Of a stretch of 64,000 nt of DNA, positions 19,710 to 28,869 are shown piece by piece. The DNA lies in contig NZ_QUSW01000001.1 of assembly GCF_003852895.1 (NCBI RefSeq), forward strand, positions 682,001 to 746,000. The letters run 5' to 3'. The notes under the pieces are model-generated. The model was not told the DNA's origin. It saw only the letters and a program-made list of their open reading frames with translations, and ran no database searches. Position 1 is the first letter of the stretch. Each line of letters opens with the position of its first letter. The DNA comes from Rhizobacter terrae. Its GTDB lineage: Bacteria > Pseudomonadota > Gammaproteobacteria > Burkholderiales > Burkholderiaceae_C. The translations under genes and the position numbers were made by a program.

Positions 19710-21590
19710 TTGAGCCTGGACATGCCAGCGGGACCGCAGCCAGTGACCACGCCCCCGGAGCAGGCCCCAAGCCCGCCTGCCCACTCCCCCCACCCCCACC
19801 TGCACGCCTCGGACGCGATGCAGCACCCACTCGAGCGCATTGCCGAGCAGGTCGATGCCGAGCGAGTGGCGATCATCCACGAGCTGACCGGCACCCCGGT
19901 GCTGGCCGGCATGGCCTTTGGCGCGCTGGTGTCGGTGGTGATGTGGCACTACACCGCGCATGCCGTGGTCGTCGCCTGGATGGCGCTCAAGGTCGTGGTG
20001 GGCGCCCTGCGCTTCCTGGACACCCTGCGCTTCGCCCGCCTGGCCCAGGGCACGGCCGAGAGCACCGCTTACTGGCGCCGCCGCTCGCTCGCGCTGCTCA
20101 TCGTCGACGGCCTCATCTGGGGCTCGATGGGCGTGATCTTCATGCCGCCCGAAGCGCCCGGCCTGCGCGCGGTGATGCTCGCTTCGCTGATCGGCATCGC
20201 CGGCGTGGGCGTGTTCAGCTACGCGGGCGACTGGCGCGGCTGCGTGGTGTTCCTGTTCACGCTGCTGCTGCCGTCCATGGTCGTGCAGGGCCTGCGCGGC
20301 AGCGCCGAGGGCTGGCTGGCCTGCCTGGGCATCGTCATCTACCTGGGCATGATGTGCCTGGAGGCCAAGCGCAGCGAGGCACGGGTGGTGGAGATGCTGC
20401 GCTTTCGCTTCGAGAACGCCTGGATCGCCGAAGAGCGGCAGCACGCCATGCGGCTGTCCGAACACGCCAATGCGGCCAAGAGCCGCTTCCTGGCCACCGT
20501 GAGCCACGAGATGCGAACGCCGCTCAACGGCATCCTCGGCATGGCGCAGATGCTGCAGCGATCGCCGCTGAACGACGAGCAGCGGTCGCAGCTGGAGATC
20601 ATCCACGACTCGTCACGCCACCTGCAGACGGTGATCGACGACCTGCTCGACCTGTCGCGCATCGAGTTCGGAAAGCTGGCCATCGACGAGCGGCCCTTCG
20701 CGCTGGCGGACATGGTGCAGGAGGTGACCGGGCTGCTGGGTGCGGTGGCGCAGGACAAGGGCCTGGCCTTCGAGGTGCACATCGATGCGTCGCTTCCCGC
20801 CTGGGTGATGGGCGACGCCTCGCGCATCAAGCAGGTGCTGCACAACCTGCTGGGCAACGCCATCAAGTTCACCCGCGAGGGCGAGGTGCGGCTGGACGTG
20901 AGCCGCCAGGACGGCCAGCTCGAATTCGTGGTGCTGGACACCGGCGACGGCGTGCCGGCGGACATGCGCGAACGCATCTTCAACGCCTTCGAGCAGGGCC
21001 CTTCGGCCGTGGCGCACGGCCGAAGCGGCACTGGCCTGGGCCTGACCATCTCGCGCCGCCTGGCGCGCGCCATGGGCGGGGACGTCGTCTGCACCCCAGC
21101 CGCAGACCGCGGCGCCTGCTTCGTGTTCTCCATGCCTTGCCAGACCGCACAGGCCGCGGCCGGGCCTGCCACCAAGGCACAGGCCACGCCCGGCGGGCTG
21201 CGCGGGCGCGTCCTGGTGGTGGACGACAACCCGGTCAACGCGATGGTGGCCACGGCCATGCTGCAGTGTGCGGGGCTGGAAGTGGACATCGCCGAAGACG
21301 GACTGGCCGCGCTGGAACGCATGCGCGCCGGCGGCCTCTCGCTGGTGCTCATGGACTGCCAGCTGCCGGTGCTCGACGGCTGGGAGGCGACGCGGCGCTG
21401 GCGGCGCGGCGAGCCGGCCGGGGAACACCTGCCCATCGTGGCGCTCACGGCCAACGCCGTGCTGGGCGACCGCGAGCGCTGCCTGCAGGCCGGCATGGAC
21501 GACTACCTGGCCAAGCCAGTGGAGTTCGAGGCGATGATCGCCGTGGTCACCCGGCTGCTGGAAAGACCGACGTTGCCGCAGGCGGGATAA
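19710..21590 (+). CDS. Hybrid sensor histidine kinase with receiver domain (6 TM)
   Basis: A membrane phosphorelay kinase of about 626 aa. The proline-rich cytosolic N-terminus (~1-35) is followed by six hydrophobic helices (~60-215), a linker helix, HisKA with His266 (VSHEMRTPLNG), a HATPase with LLGNAIKF, LDTGDGVP and GTGLGL, and a C-terminal receiver with VVDDNPVN and phospho-acceptor Asp549 (VLMDCQLPVLDG). No HPt is present. The start is uncertain: TTG 19710 is best placed behind AGGAAGGAA (19691-19699), while ATG 19722 is too far away and TTG 19680 lacks a Shine-Dalgarno sequence. The leader holds three short hairpins. No dedicated output gene is adjacent. Confidence 0.9.
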   Translation: MSLDMPAGPQPVTTPPEQAPSPPAHSPHPHLHASDAMQHPLERIAEQVDAERVAIIHELTGTPVLAGMAFGALVSVVMWHYTAHAVVVAWMALKVVVGALRFLDTLRFARLAQGTAESTAYWRRRSLALLIVDGLIWGSMGVIFMPPEAPGLRAVMLASLIGIAGVGVFSYAGDWRGCVVFLFTLLLPSMVVQGLRGSAEGWLACLGIVIYLGMMCLEAKRSEARVVEMLRFRFENAWIAEERQHAMRLSEHANAAKSRFLATVSHEMRTPLNGILGMAQMLQRSPLNDEQRSQLEIIHDSSRHLQTVIDDLLDLSRIEFGKLAIDERPFALADMVQEVTGLLGAVAQDKGLAFEVHIDASLPAWVMGDASRIKQVLHNLLGNAIKFTREGEVRLDVSRQDGQLEFVVLDTGDGVPADMRERIFNAFEQGPSAVAHGRSGTGLGLTISRRLARAMGGDVVCTPAADRGACFVFSMPCQTAQAAAGPATKAQATPGGLRGRVLVVDDNPVNAMVATAMLQCAGLEVDIAEDGLAALERMRAGGLSLVLMDCQLPVLDGWEATRRWRRGEPAGEHLPIVALTANAVLGDRERCLQAGMDDYLAKPVEFEAMIAVVTRLLERPTLPQAG

Positions 21591-21598
21591 TCCGCCGC

Positions 21599-22555
21599 AT
21601 GCACGTCTTCCGCGGTTTCCACCACCCCGGCATCGCCCGCGCCTGCGCGCTGACCATCGGCAACTTCGATGGCGTCCACCGCGGCCACCAGGCCATGCTG
21701 GCGCTGCTGCGCAACGAAGCCCAGCACCGCGGCCTGCCTTCTTGCGTGATGACCTTCGAGCCGCATCCGCGCGACCACTTCGCCAGGCTGGCCGGCAAGC
21801 CCGAGCTGGCACCGGCGCGCATCGCCACCTTGCGCGACAAGCTCAGCGAGCTCGAACGCGTGGGCATCGACCAGGTGATCGTGCTGCGCTTCGACCACGC
21901 GCTGTCCTCGCTCTCGCCGCAGGCCTTCATCGACCAGGTGCTGGTCGAGGGCGTGCATGCGAAGTACGTGCTGGTGGGCGACGACTTCCGCTTCGGCGCC
22001 AAGCGCGCGGGCGACTACGCCATGCTGGATGCCGCGGGTAATGCCGCCGGCTTCGACGTGGCGCGCATGATGAGCTACGAGGTGCACGGACTGCGGGTGT
22101 CGAGTTCCGCCGTGCGCGAGGCGCTGGCCGCCGGCGACATGGGCCGCGCCGCCACGCTGCTGGGCCGGCCCTACAGCATCAGCGGCCACGTGGTGCACGG
22201 GCGCAAGCTGGGGCGCGAGCTGGGCTTTCGCACGCTGAACCTGCGCTTCCACCACCCCAAGCCGGCGGCGATGGGCATCTTCGTCGTGCGGGTGTTCGGC
22301 CTCACGGATTCGCCGCTCCCGGGCGTGGCGAGCCTGGGCGTGCGGCCCACGGTGGAAGATGCGGGGCGGGTGCTGCTGGAGACGCACTGCCTCGACTGGC
22401 CGGCCTCGCTGGCCGCCGAGGGCGGCTACGGGCGCTGCATCCGCGTGGAGCTGCTGCACAAGCTGCATGACGAACGCCGCTATGAATCGCTCGATGCGCT
22501 CAAGGCCGGCATCGCACGCGACGAGGACGATGCGCGCCGCTGGCTGGCCTCGTAG
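21599..22555 (+). CDS. ribF: Bifunctional riboflavin kinase / FMN adenylyltransferase RibF
   Basis: Makes FMN and FAD from riboflavin in the cytosol; 318 aa, the usual length. The N-terminal nucleotidyltransferase domain shows LTIGNFDGVHRGHQAML and the VGDDFRFGAKRAGDY loop. The C-terminal kinase domain shows GRPYSISGHVVHGRKLGRELGFRTLNL, where the common GFPTAN/L motif has Arg in place of Pro. ATG 21599 lies 8 bases after the kinase gene's stop; GATAAT directly upstream hints at a promoter close to the start. In many Burkholderiales ribF is directly followed by ileS and lspA; here about 2.1 kb separates it from ileS. Confidence 0.96.
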   Translation: MHVFRGFHHPGIARACALTIGNFDGVHRGHQAMLALLRNEAQHRGLPSCVMTFEPHPRDHFARLAGKPELAPARIATLRDKLSELERVGIDQVIVLRFDHALSSLSPQAFIDQVLVEGVHAKYVLVGDDFRFGAKRAGDYAMLDAAGNAAGFDVARMMSYEVHGLRVSSSAVREALAAGDMGRAATLLGRPYSISGHVVHGRKLGRELGFRTLNLRFHHPKPAAMGIFVVRVFGLTDSPLPGVASLGVRPTVEDAGRVLLETHCLDWPASLAAEGGYGRCIRVELLHKLHDERRYESLDALKAGIARDEDDARRWLAS

Positions 22556-22630
22556 GCCCAGGTAGGGGCATGGCCCATTCCTGCCGGCGCTGTCGGCAGA
22601 ATCGCCGGGATTGCAGTTCCGGGGGCGTCC

Positions 22631-23554
22631 ATGGCAATTCGGCGTGAGGCCATCGAAGACACCGGCGCGGCCATTGCCTTGCAGCAAAGCGAGGCCCGCC
22701 TGCGCCTGATGATCGACGCCGTGCCGGCGATGATCACCTACATCGACACCAGCGAGCGCTACCTGTTCAGCAACCTGCCCTACATGCGGATGCTCGGCCT
22801 GGCGCGCGAGCAGATCGTCGGCCGCAACATGCGCGAGGTGCTGGGCGATGCGCTGTACGAGCGCATCGGCCCGTACAAGGAGCAGGCACTGTCCGGCCAG
22901 ACAGCCCACTACGAACGACAGCACCGGCGCGACGATGGCAGCGTGGCCGACTTGTCGGTGACCTTCGTGCCGCACCTGTCCGACGATGGGACCGTCGAGG
23001 GCTTCTTCTCGCTGACGCTGGACATCACCGAGCTGAAGAACCTGGAGCGCGAGCTGGCGCACATTGCCCGGCACGACACGCTGACCGGCCTGCCCAATCG
23101 CGCGCTCTTCGCCGACCGCCTCGCGCAGGCCATCGAGCGGCACAAGCGCGACGGCACCGGCTTCGCGCTGGCCTACCTGGACATCGACAAGTTCAAGGCC
23201 ATCAACGACACCCTGGGACATGCCGCGGGCGACCAGTTGCTGGCGGGCTTCGCGGCGCGGGTGCGCCAGTGCGTGCGGGGCGTGGACACGCTGGCGCGGC
23301 TGGGCGGGGACGAGTTCGCGTTGCTTCTCGAAGGGCCGATCACCGCAACCGGGGCAGGCGCCGTGGCCGCCAAGATCGTCGCCGCCATGCAGGCACCGTT
23401 CGACCTGGAGGAACGGCAGGTGCAGGTCACGACGAGCGTGGGCATCGCGCTGGCCGGGGACAGGCCCGTCCTTGCCGCCGACATCAATGCCCGTGCCGAC
23501 GCCGCGCTCTACGATGCCAAGGCCGCGGGCCGCAACACCTTCGTTCTTCGCTGA
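22631..23554 (+). CDS. PAS-GGDEF diguanylate cyclase
   Basis: A soluble 307-aa protein: a PAS domain (~20-135, ending FSLTLDITELKNLE, a PAC-like tail) followed by a GGDEF domain (~145-307) with an intact GGDEF active site. An RGVD I-site lies five residues before it, so c-di-GMP synthesis with product inhibition is expected. The PAS domain presumably senses a ligand or redox state. The start ATG 22631 follows GTTCCGGGGGCGTCC; a longer leader is not needed. It lies between ribF and ileS and converges with the mipA-type gene, with only 3 bp between the stop codons. Confidence 0.94.
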   Translation: MAIRREAIEDTGAAIALQQSEARLRLMIDAVPAMITYIDTSERYLFSNLPYMRMLGLAREQIVGRNMREVLGDALYERIGPYKEQALSGQTAHYERQHRRDDGSVADLSVTFVPHLSDDGTVEGFFSLTLDITELKNLERELAHIARHDTLTGLPNRALFADRLAQAIERHKRDGTGFALAYLDIDKFKAINDTLGHAAGDQLLAGFAARVRQCVRGVDTLARLGGDEFALLLEGPITATGAGAVAAKIVAAMQAPFDLEERQVQVTTSVGIALAGDRPVLAADINARADAALYDAKAAGRNTFVLR

Positions 23555-23557
23555 CGC

Positions 23558-24439
23558 TCAGAACCGCCAGGCGATGCCGGCATTCAAGCTCCACTGCCGC
23601 GCCGAGGTCGTGAGCGGGCTTCGCGCCGCCGGGCCCAGCAGCCGCCCCACCGAGCCTCCCCACAGCGCCACCCATTGCGGGTTGATCTCGGTGCGCCACC
23701 CGGTGCCCAGGGACACGCTGGTGATGCCCGTACCCGGCTCGTACACCGGGTAGCCGCTGGCCGTGGATTCAACGGGCGACACGCCGTAGTAGCTGCGCAT
23801 GTACTTCCCGTCGGCCAGCCCGACGCCGGTGGACAGGGTCCAGGTGGTGTACTCGCTCACCCGCCGGTCGTGGCTCACGCCGGCATCGAACACGTTGCCG
23901 CCACCGCGGCCCAGCAGGTCAGCGCCCCAGCCCGCCCCCACCTTCCAGCCGTGGTCCAGGTTGTAGGTGACCGACGTGCGCGCCCGGATCGTGCGGCGCA
24001 CGTCGTCGATGCCGTGCAGCGCCGTGCTGTCGCTGGAGCGGCGGCCGTTGTCCACGCGCAGGGCCACGTTCAGCCGCAGGCGGTCGTTCTGCTTCAGGTC
24101 CAGCCCCAGGCCGCGGAAGATGTCGTCGCTGTTGCGCCGGGTGATGAAGCCGCTGGCGTTGCTGATGCTCAGTCGGCCGTAGCGCAGGTAGAAGCCGGGC
24201 ACGACGGAGGTCTTGCGGGAGGAATCGCCCGCGTAGCGAGGGGACACGCTGACAATGGGGCCGATGGCGCCCTCCCATTTCCACTTCGGCGCTGATGGCG
24301 CCGAAGCCGCCGACGCCGCCTCGCCGGGCACCTGGGCGGCGGGCTCCTGCGGGGCCGGGGCGTCATCCGCCCTCGCCGGCTGCCCGGCCAGCGGCAGCAG
24401 GGCACCCGCCATCGCGGCCACACGAAGGGCTCGGATCAT
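23558..24439 (-). CDS. MipA/OmpV family outer-membrane protein
   Basis: A 293-aa exported protein. The signal peptide (1-~24, ending ARA) is followed by an Ala/Pro-rich linker and a beta-barrel-type sequence of alternating hydrophobic residues: IVSVSPRYAGDSSRKTSVVPGFYLRYG at the N-terminal barrel edge and a terminal Phe (AGIAWRF) as in outer-membrane proteins. MipA-family proteins scaffold murein synthases or act as porin-like barrels. I chose start 24439 because the signal peptide begins there; 24481 is an alternative. A TATACGAT on the minus strand just upstream could be its -10, overlapping the promoter zone of the divergent ileS. Confidence 0.85.
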   Translation of the reverse strand: MIRALRVAAMAGALLPLAGQPARADDAPAPQEPAAQVPGEAASAASAPSAPKWKWEGAIGPIVSVSPRYAGDSSRKTSVVPGFYLRYGRLSISNASGFITRRNSDDIFRGLGLDLKQNDRLRLNVALRVDNGRRSSDSTALHGIDDVRRTIRARTSVTYNLDHGWKVGAGWGADLLGRGGGNVFDAGVSHDRRVSEYTTWTLSTGVGLADGKYMRSYYGVSPVESTASGYPVYEPGTGITSVSLGTGWRTEINPQWVALWGGSVGRLLGPAARSPLTTSARQWSLNAGIAWRF

Positions 24440-24692
24440 GGGGGAGGAAGGCCTGGCACGGCCCGGTAGAATGGAACTCATGCCATCGTATACCGTCCGC
24501 CCCGTCCCGCCGTGCTGGCACAGCGCCACGCGCCGCCAGACCACGCGCGACCGAATTTGACGCGGCCCCTCGCGGATCACGCCTTCCGCACGCGTCGCCC
24601 CGTTCGCCACCCCAGGCCCTGCCTCGAACGCGGTCTTCTCACTCGCCGGCCCTCGAAGGTCCCGCTGCGAACACTCTTCCCGAGAACGAAGC

Positions 24693-27536
24693 ATGTCCAC
24701 TGATTCCACCGCCAACAAGTACCGTGCCACGCTGAACATGCCTGACACGCCCTTCCCCATGCGTGGCGACCTGCCCAAGCGCGAACCGGGCTGGGTGAAG
24801 GAGTGGGAGGAGCAGGGCGTCTACAAGAAGCTGCGCGACGCGCGCTGCAATGCGCCCAAGTTCGTGCTGCACGACGGCCCGCCCTACGCCAATGGCCAGC
24901 TGCACATGGGCCACGCCGTCAACAAGATCCTCAAGGACATGATCGTCAAGGCGCGCCAGTTGAAGGGCATGGACGCGCTGTACGTGCCGGGCTGGGACTG
25001 CCACGGCCTGCCCATCGAAAACCAGATCGAGAAGACCTTCGGCCGCCACCTGCCGCGCGATGAGGTGCAGGCCAAGAGCCGTGCCTACGCCACCGAGCAG
25101 ATCGCCCAGCAGATGGCCGACTTCAAGCGCCTGGGCGTGCTGGGCGACTGGGACCGGCCCTACCGCACGATGGACTTCGGCAACGAGGCCGGTGAAATCC
25201 GCGCGCTCAAGCGGATCATCGAGCGCGGCTTCGTGTACCGCGGGCTGAAGCCGGTGTACTGGTGCTTCGACTGCGGCTCGTCGCTGGCCGAATTCGAGAT
25301 CGAGTACGCCGACAAGACCTCGCCCACCGTGGACGTGGCCTTCCTGTGCGCCGAGCCCGACAAGCTGGCCGCCGCCTTCCATCTGCCCAAGCTGGAGAAG
25401 GACGCCTTCGCGGTCATCTGGACCACCACCCCGTGGACCATCCCCGCCAACCAGGCGCTGAACCTGAACCCGGCCCTGGTCTACGCGCTGGTGGACACCG
25501 AGCGCGGCCTGCTGGTGCTGGCCGAGGCACTGGTGGAAAAGTGCCTGGCGCGCTACGGCCTCACGGGCCAAGTCATCGCCACGACGCATGGCGGGCACCT
25601 GGACATGATCCGCTTCCACCATCCGCTGGCCCACGTGGACCCGGGCTACGCGCGCACCAGCCCCGTGTACCTGGCCGACTACGCCACCGCGGAAGACGGT
25701 ACGGGCATCGTGCACTCGTCGCCCGCCTACGGTGTGGACGACTTCAACTCGTGCCTGCACCACGGCATGAAGCACGACGAGATCCTGAACCCGGTGCAGG
25801 GCAACGGCAGCTACGACCCGGCCTTGCCGCTGTTCGGCGGGATGAACATCTGGAAGGCCAACCCGCAGATCATCGAGACGCTGAAGAACGCGGGCCGGCT
25901 GATGGCCACCGACAAGCTGCTGCACAGCTACCCGCACTGCTGGCGCCACAAGTCGCCGGTGATCTACCGTGCCGCGGCGCAGTGGTTCGTGCGCATGGAC
26001 GCAGGCGAAGGCGTGTTCACCCTGGACAAGGCGCCCAAGACCCTGCGCCAGACCGCGCTGGACGCCATCGACCAGACGAGCTTCTACCCCGAGAACGGCC
26101 GCGCGCGGCTGCGCGACATGATCGCCAACCGGCCGGACTGGTGCATCAGCCGCCAGCGGAACTGGGGCGTACCGCTGCCCTTCTTCCTGCACAAGGAGAC
26201 AGGGGACCTGCATCCGAAGACGATGGAGTTCCTGGACCGTGCGGCGGCGCTGGTGGCGCAAGGCGGCATCGAGGCGTGGTCCAAGCTGGATGCGGCCGAG
26301 TGGCTGGGCGAAGACGCGACTCAGTACGCCAAGAGCAACGACATCCTCGATGTCTGGTTTGATTCCGGCTCCACCTTCTTCCACGTGCTGCGCGGCTCCC
26401 ACCCGGGCGGCAGCCACGAGTCCGGCCCCGAGGCCGACCTCTACCTGGAGGGCCACGACCAGCACCGCGGCTGGTTCCATTCGTCCTTGCTCATCGCCTG
26501 CGCGCTGGAAGGCCGCGCGCCCTACCGCGGCCTGCTGACCCACGGCTTCACCGTGGACAGCAAGGGCATCAAGATGAGCAAGAGCCTGAAGAACGGCATC
26601 GAGCCGCAGGAGGTCAGCAGCAAGCTGGGCGCGGAGATCATCCGCCTGTGGGTTGCCGCGAGCGACTACTCGGGCGACATCGCGGGTGACGAGAAGATCC
26701 TCGCCCGCGTGGTGGACGCCTACCGCCGCATCCGCAACACGCTGCGCTTCATGCTGGCCAACACCTCCGACTTCGACCCGGCCAAGGATGCCGTGCCGCT
26801 GACGCAGATGCTGGAGATCGACCGCTACGCCCTCGCCCGGGCCGCGCAGTTCCAGGCCGAGGTGCTGGCTCACTATGAGGTGTACGAGTTCCACCCGGTG
26901 GTCGCCAAGCTGCAGGTCTACTGCAGCGAGGACCTGGGCGCGTTCTACCTCGATATCCTGAAGGACCGCCTGTACACGACCGGCGCCAAGTCGCTGTCGC
27001 GCCGCTCCGCGCAGACCGCGCTGTGGCACATCACGCACGCCATGCTGCGCTGGATGGCGCCCTTCCTCAGCTTCACGGCCGAGGAAGCCTGGAAGGTGTT
27101 CGCACCGGGTCAGTCGGATTCCATCTTCATCGAGACCTTCAGCGACACGAGCGCCTGGGAGAACCCGGCGCTCATCGAGAAGTGGAACTTCATCCACCAG
27201 GTGCGCGACCTCGTGAACAAGGACATCGAGGCCGTGCGCACCGAAGGCAAGGTGGGCTCGTCCCTGCAGGCCGACATCCGCATCACCGCCAACGCGGCCG
27301 ACTACGAACTGCTGGCCTCGCTGGGCGACGACCTGAAGTTCGTCACCATCACGTCCAAGGCCGACGTGGTCAATGGCGACGAGCTGAAGGTGCAGGTCAC
27401 GCCGTCCACCGCCACCAAGTGCGAGCGCTGCTGGCACTGGCGGGAAGACGTGGGGCACGATGCGGCGCATCCGACGCTGTGCGGGCGGTGCACGGGCAAT
27501 CTTTTCGGTGCGGGTGAAACGCGTACAGTCGCATGA
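24693..27536 (+). CDS. ileS: Isoleucyl-tRNA synthetase
   Basis: Charges tRNA-Ile in the cytosol; 947 aa, typical of the bacterial type. Class I signatures are [12 protein letters not shown] (HIGH equivalent at 71-74) and KMSKS (627-631). The editing (CP1) domain lies between them with [13 protein letters not shown]. The C-terminus has a zinc site of CERCWHW and CGRC. The start ATG 24693 has only a weak GAACGAAG upstream. A TAGAAT hexamer at 24466-24471 is a possible promoter -10, leaving a leader of over 200 nt; no T-box structure was recognised. The antitoxin gene begins 20 bp downstream. Confidence 0.97.
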   Translation: MSTDSTANKYRATLNMPDTPFPMRGDLPKREPGWVKEWEEQGVYKKLRDARCNAPKFVLHDGPPYANGQLHMGHAVNKILKDMIVKARQLKGMDALYVPGWDCHGLPIENQIEKTFGRHLPRDEVQAKSRAYATEQIAQQMADFKRLGVLGDWDRPYRTMDFGNEAGEIRALKRIIERGFVYRGLKPVYWCFDCGSSLAEFEIEYADKTSPTVDVAFLCAEPDKLAAAFHLPKLEKDAFAVIWTTTPWTIPANQALNLNPALVYALVDTERGLLVLAEALVEKCLARYGLTGQVIATTHGGHLDMIRFHHPLAHVDPGYARTSPVYLADYATAEDGTGIVHSSPAYGVDDFNSCLHHGMKHDEILNPVQGNGSYDPALPLFGGMNIWKANPQIIETLKNAGRLMATDKLLHSYPHCWRHKSPVIYRAAAQWFVRMDAGEGVFTLDKAPKTLRQTALDAIDQTSFYPENGRARLRDMIANRPDWCISRQRNWGVPLPFFLHKETGDLHPKTMEFLDRAAALVAQGGIEAWSKLDAAEWLGEDATQYAKSNDILDVWFDSGSTFFHVLRGSHPGGSHESGPEADLYLEGHDQHRGWFHSSLLIACALEGRAPYRGLLTHGFTVDSKGIKMSKSLKNGIEPQEVSSKLGAEIIRLWVAASDYSGDIAGDEKILARVVDAYRRIRNTLRFMLANTSDFDPAKDAVPLTQMLEIDRYALARAAQFQAEVLAHYEVYEFHPVVAKLQVYCSEDLGAFYLDILKDRLYTTGAKSLSRRSAQTALWHITHAMLRWMAPFLSFTAEEAWKVFAPGQSDSIFIETFSDTSAWENPALIEKWNFIHQVRDLVNKDIEAVRTEGKVGSSLQADIRITANAADYELLASLGDDLKFVTITSKADVVNGDELKVQVTPSTATKCERCWHWREDVGHDAAHPTLCGRCTGNLFGAGETRTVA

Positions 27537-27556
27537 GCCGCACCATGGAGTCGACC

Positions 27557-27781
27557 ATGAACCGTCATCCCGAATTCGCTGCACTCTTCGAGTTGCCGGT
27601 CGCCGAGCGCCTCGAATTGGTCGAAGACCTCTGGGACAGCATCGCCGACGAGATCGACGCGCAGCCCGTGCCGGAAGCCGTGGTCCGTGAGCTTCGCGAA
27701 CGCATGGCCAGATACGACGCCAACCCTGAATCAGGCATCCCCTGGGAAGAGGTCAAACGGCGGCTTCGCGAAGAGAAATGA
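27557..27781 (+). CDS. Antitoxin, TIGR02574-type addiction module component
   Basis: A 74-aa acidic protein starting MNRHPEFAALFELPVAERLELVEDLWDSIADE. The ERLxLVEDLWDSI core is characteristic of the small antitoxin family paired with RelE/ParE toxins. I chose ATG 27557 because GGAG lies 7 bases upstream; ATG 27533 would overlap the ileS stop (ATGA) and is possible. Its stop overlaps the toxin start by 4 bp (ATGA), the usual arrangement for balanced expression. It would bind and neutralise the toxin and probably autoregulate the pair. The pair lies between ileS and lspA and is visibly less GC-rich than either. Confidence 0.85.
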   Translation: MNRHPEFAALFELPVAERLELVEDLWDSIADEIDAQPVPEAVVRELRERMARYDANPESGIPWEEVKRRLREEK

Positions 27782-28080
27782 CCCGGCTTTCATTTACACC
27801 GGAAGCCTTCAAGGATGTGAGCACGGCAACCGCTTGGTATGAGCGCAAGCGCGAAGGCCTGGGCTCCGAATTCGAACGCGCCCTGGAAGCGACACTGACG
27901 CGCATCGAGCGCTCGCCTCTTCGGTACCGCCTGTTTGCCAAGGAGTACAGGCGTCTGTCGCTGCGTCGCTTTCCGTACGAGGTGTACTACACGCTTCGTG
28001 GAGAAACGATTGTCATCGCTTCCGTCTTCCATACATCCCGTGACCCTCTGACGGTCCTGGCCCGACTGCAAAAGCACTGA
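27778..28080 (+). CDS. RelE/ParE family toxin
   Basis: A 100-aa basic protein: [29 protein letters not shown], then [45 protein letters not shown]. This matches the ParE/RelE fold of four-strand sheet plus helices. Family toxins either cleave ribosome-bound mRNA or poison gyrase; the ParE-like spacing makes gyrase the more likely target but this cannot be decided by eye. The codon choice (CTT, TCC, ATA-like, CGT) is less GC-biased than in neighbouring ileS and lspA, a sign of acquisition. The stop is 4 bp before the lspA start, so all three may share one transcript. Confidence 0.9.
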   Translation: MTRLSFTPEAFKDVSTATAWYERKREGLGSEFERALEATLTRIERSPLRYRLFAKEYRRLSLRRFPYEVYYTLRGETIVIASVFHTSRDPLTVLARLQKH

Positions 28081-28084
28081 ACCC

Positions 28085-28576
28085 ATGACCTCTCGAAATG
28101 CTGCCGGCTCGTCACTCCTCCCCTGGCTCGGCATCGCCCTCATCGTCATCCTCGCCGACCAGTTCACCAAGGTGCTGATCCTGGGCAACTACAAGCTGGG
28201 CGACACCGTCTACGTCACCTCGTTCTTCGACGTCGTGCGGGCCCACAACACCGGTGCGGCGTTCTCGTTCCTGCACAACGCGGCGGGCTGGCAGCGCTGG
28301 TTCTTCACGGGGCTGGGGCTGGCAGCCACGGCGTTCATCATCTGGATGCTCAGGCGGCATGGCGGGCAGACGATGTTCTCCTGGGCGTTGTCGCTGATCC
28401 TGGGCGGCGCACTGGGCAATGTCATCGACCGGCTGGTGCACGGCTACGTGGTGGACTTCATCCAGGTCCACTACGGCAGCGCCTACTTCCCGGCGTTCAA
28501 CATCGCCGACAGCGCGATCACGATCGGCGCGGGACTGCTCATCCTCGACGAATTGCGGCGCGTGCGGCGCAGCTGA
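28085..28576 (+). CDS. lspA: Lipoprotein signal peptidase LspA
   Basis: Inner-membrane aspartic peptidase that removes signal peptides from prolipoproteins. The 163-aa protein has four membrane helices and both catalytic motifs: GNVIDRL with Asp115 and NIADSAI with Asp142, plus the conserved NTGAAFSF stretch. It lies downstream of ileS as is usual, but the toxin-antitoxin pair has been placed between them, and no coaBC follows. Start ATG 28085 is 5 bases after the toxin stop; the Shine-Dalgarno sequence is poor, which suggests coupling to toxin translation. Confidence 0.97.
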   Translation: MTSRNAAGSSLLPWLGIALIVILADQFTKVLILGNYKLGDTVYVTSFFDVVRAHNTGAAFSFLHNAAGWQRWFFTGLGLAATAFIIWMLRRHGGQTMFSWALSLILGGALGNVIDRLVHGYVVDFIQVHYGSAYFPAFNIADSAITIGAGLLILDELRRVRRS

Positions 28577-28869
28577 GCGGCCGGTCCTCCGGGCGCATTG
28601 ACGTGTTTCGTCGGCATCCTCTCTCAAAGCGGCGCGACGAGCCCCGGGCTTTCACCTAGACCGCCCGGTTCACGCGGCCCATCAAGCCGCCCACACGCCA
28701 AACCAGTGCATCCGTGACAAAACGCGTCACGCGACCAACCACTCACGTTCTTGTTTTCGTCGCCCTTGTGACCGGTGAATTGGACTGGAAAAGGCGTGAT
28801 TTCTTCACCACCGCGCAAGCCGGCGGACTGTCACAGTGAGACACCTCAGTTTCACCCGCGCAGGCTGCC

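Noticed and set aside
17381-19912. 843-codon antisense frame across the hydrolase and rsuA
   Set aside because: Low-complexity Arg/His/Val-rich translation; both plus-strand genes show catalytic motifs.
19943-21598. Extended open frame running into ribF from far upstream
   Set aside because: The part before 21599 is the out-of-frame shadow of the hybrid kinase; only the region from MHVFRGF onward has RibF motifs.
24480-24560. Short plus-strand peptide frame after TAGAAT in the ileS leader
   Set aside because: 26 codons, no Shine-Dalgarno sequence and no Ile codon cluster, so no evidence of a leader peptide or attenuator.
24639-27584. 981-codon open frame antisense to ileS
   Set aside because: Its translation is a His/Val/Ala/Arg-rich composition typical of the reverse complement of GC-rich coding DNA, and the plus strand encodes an unambiguous isoleucyl-tRNA synthetase.
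28577-28869. 293-bp spacer after lspA as a possible RNA gene
   Set aside because: Only a weak GTGAC/GTCAC dyad and no tRNA, riboswitch or conserved RNA shape recognised.
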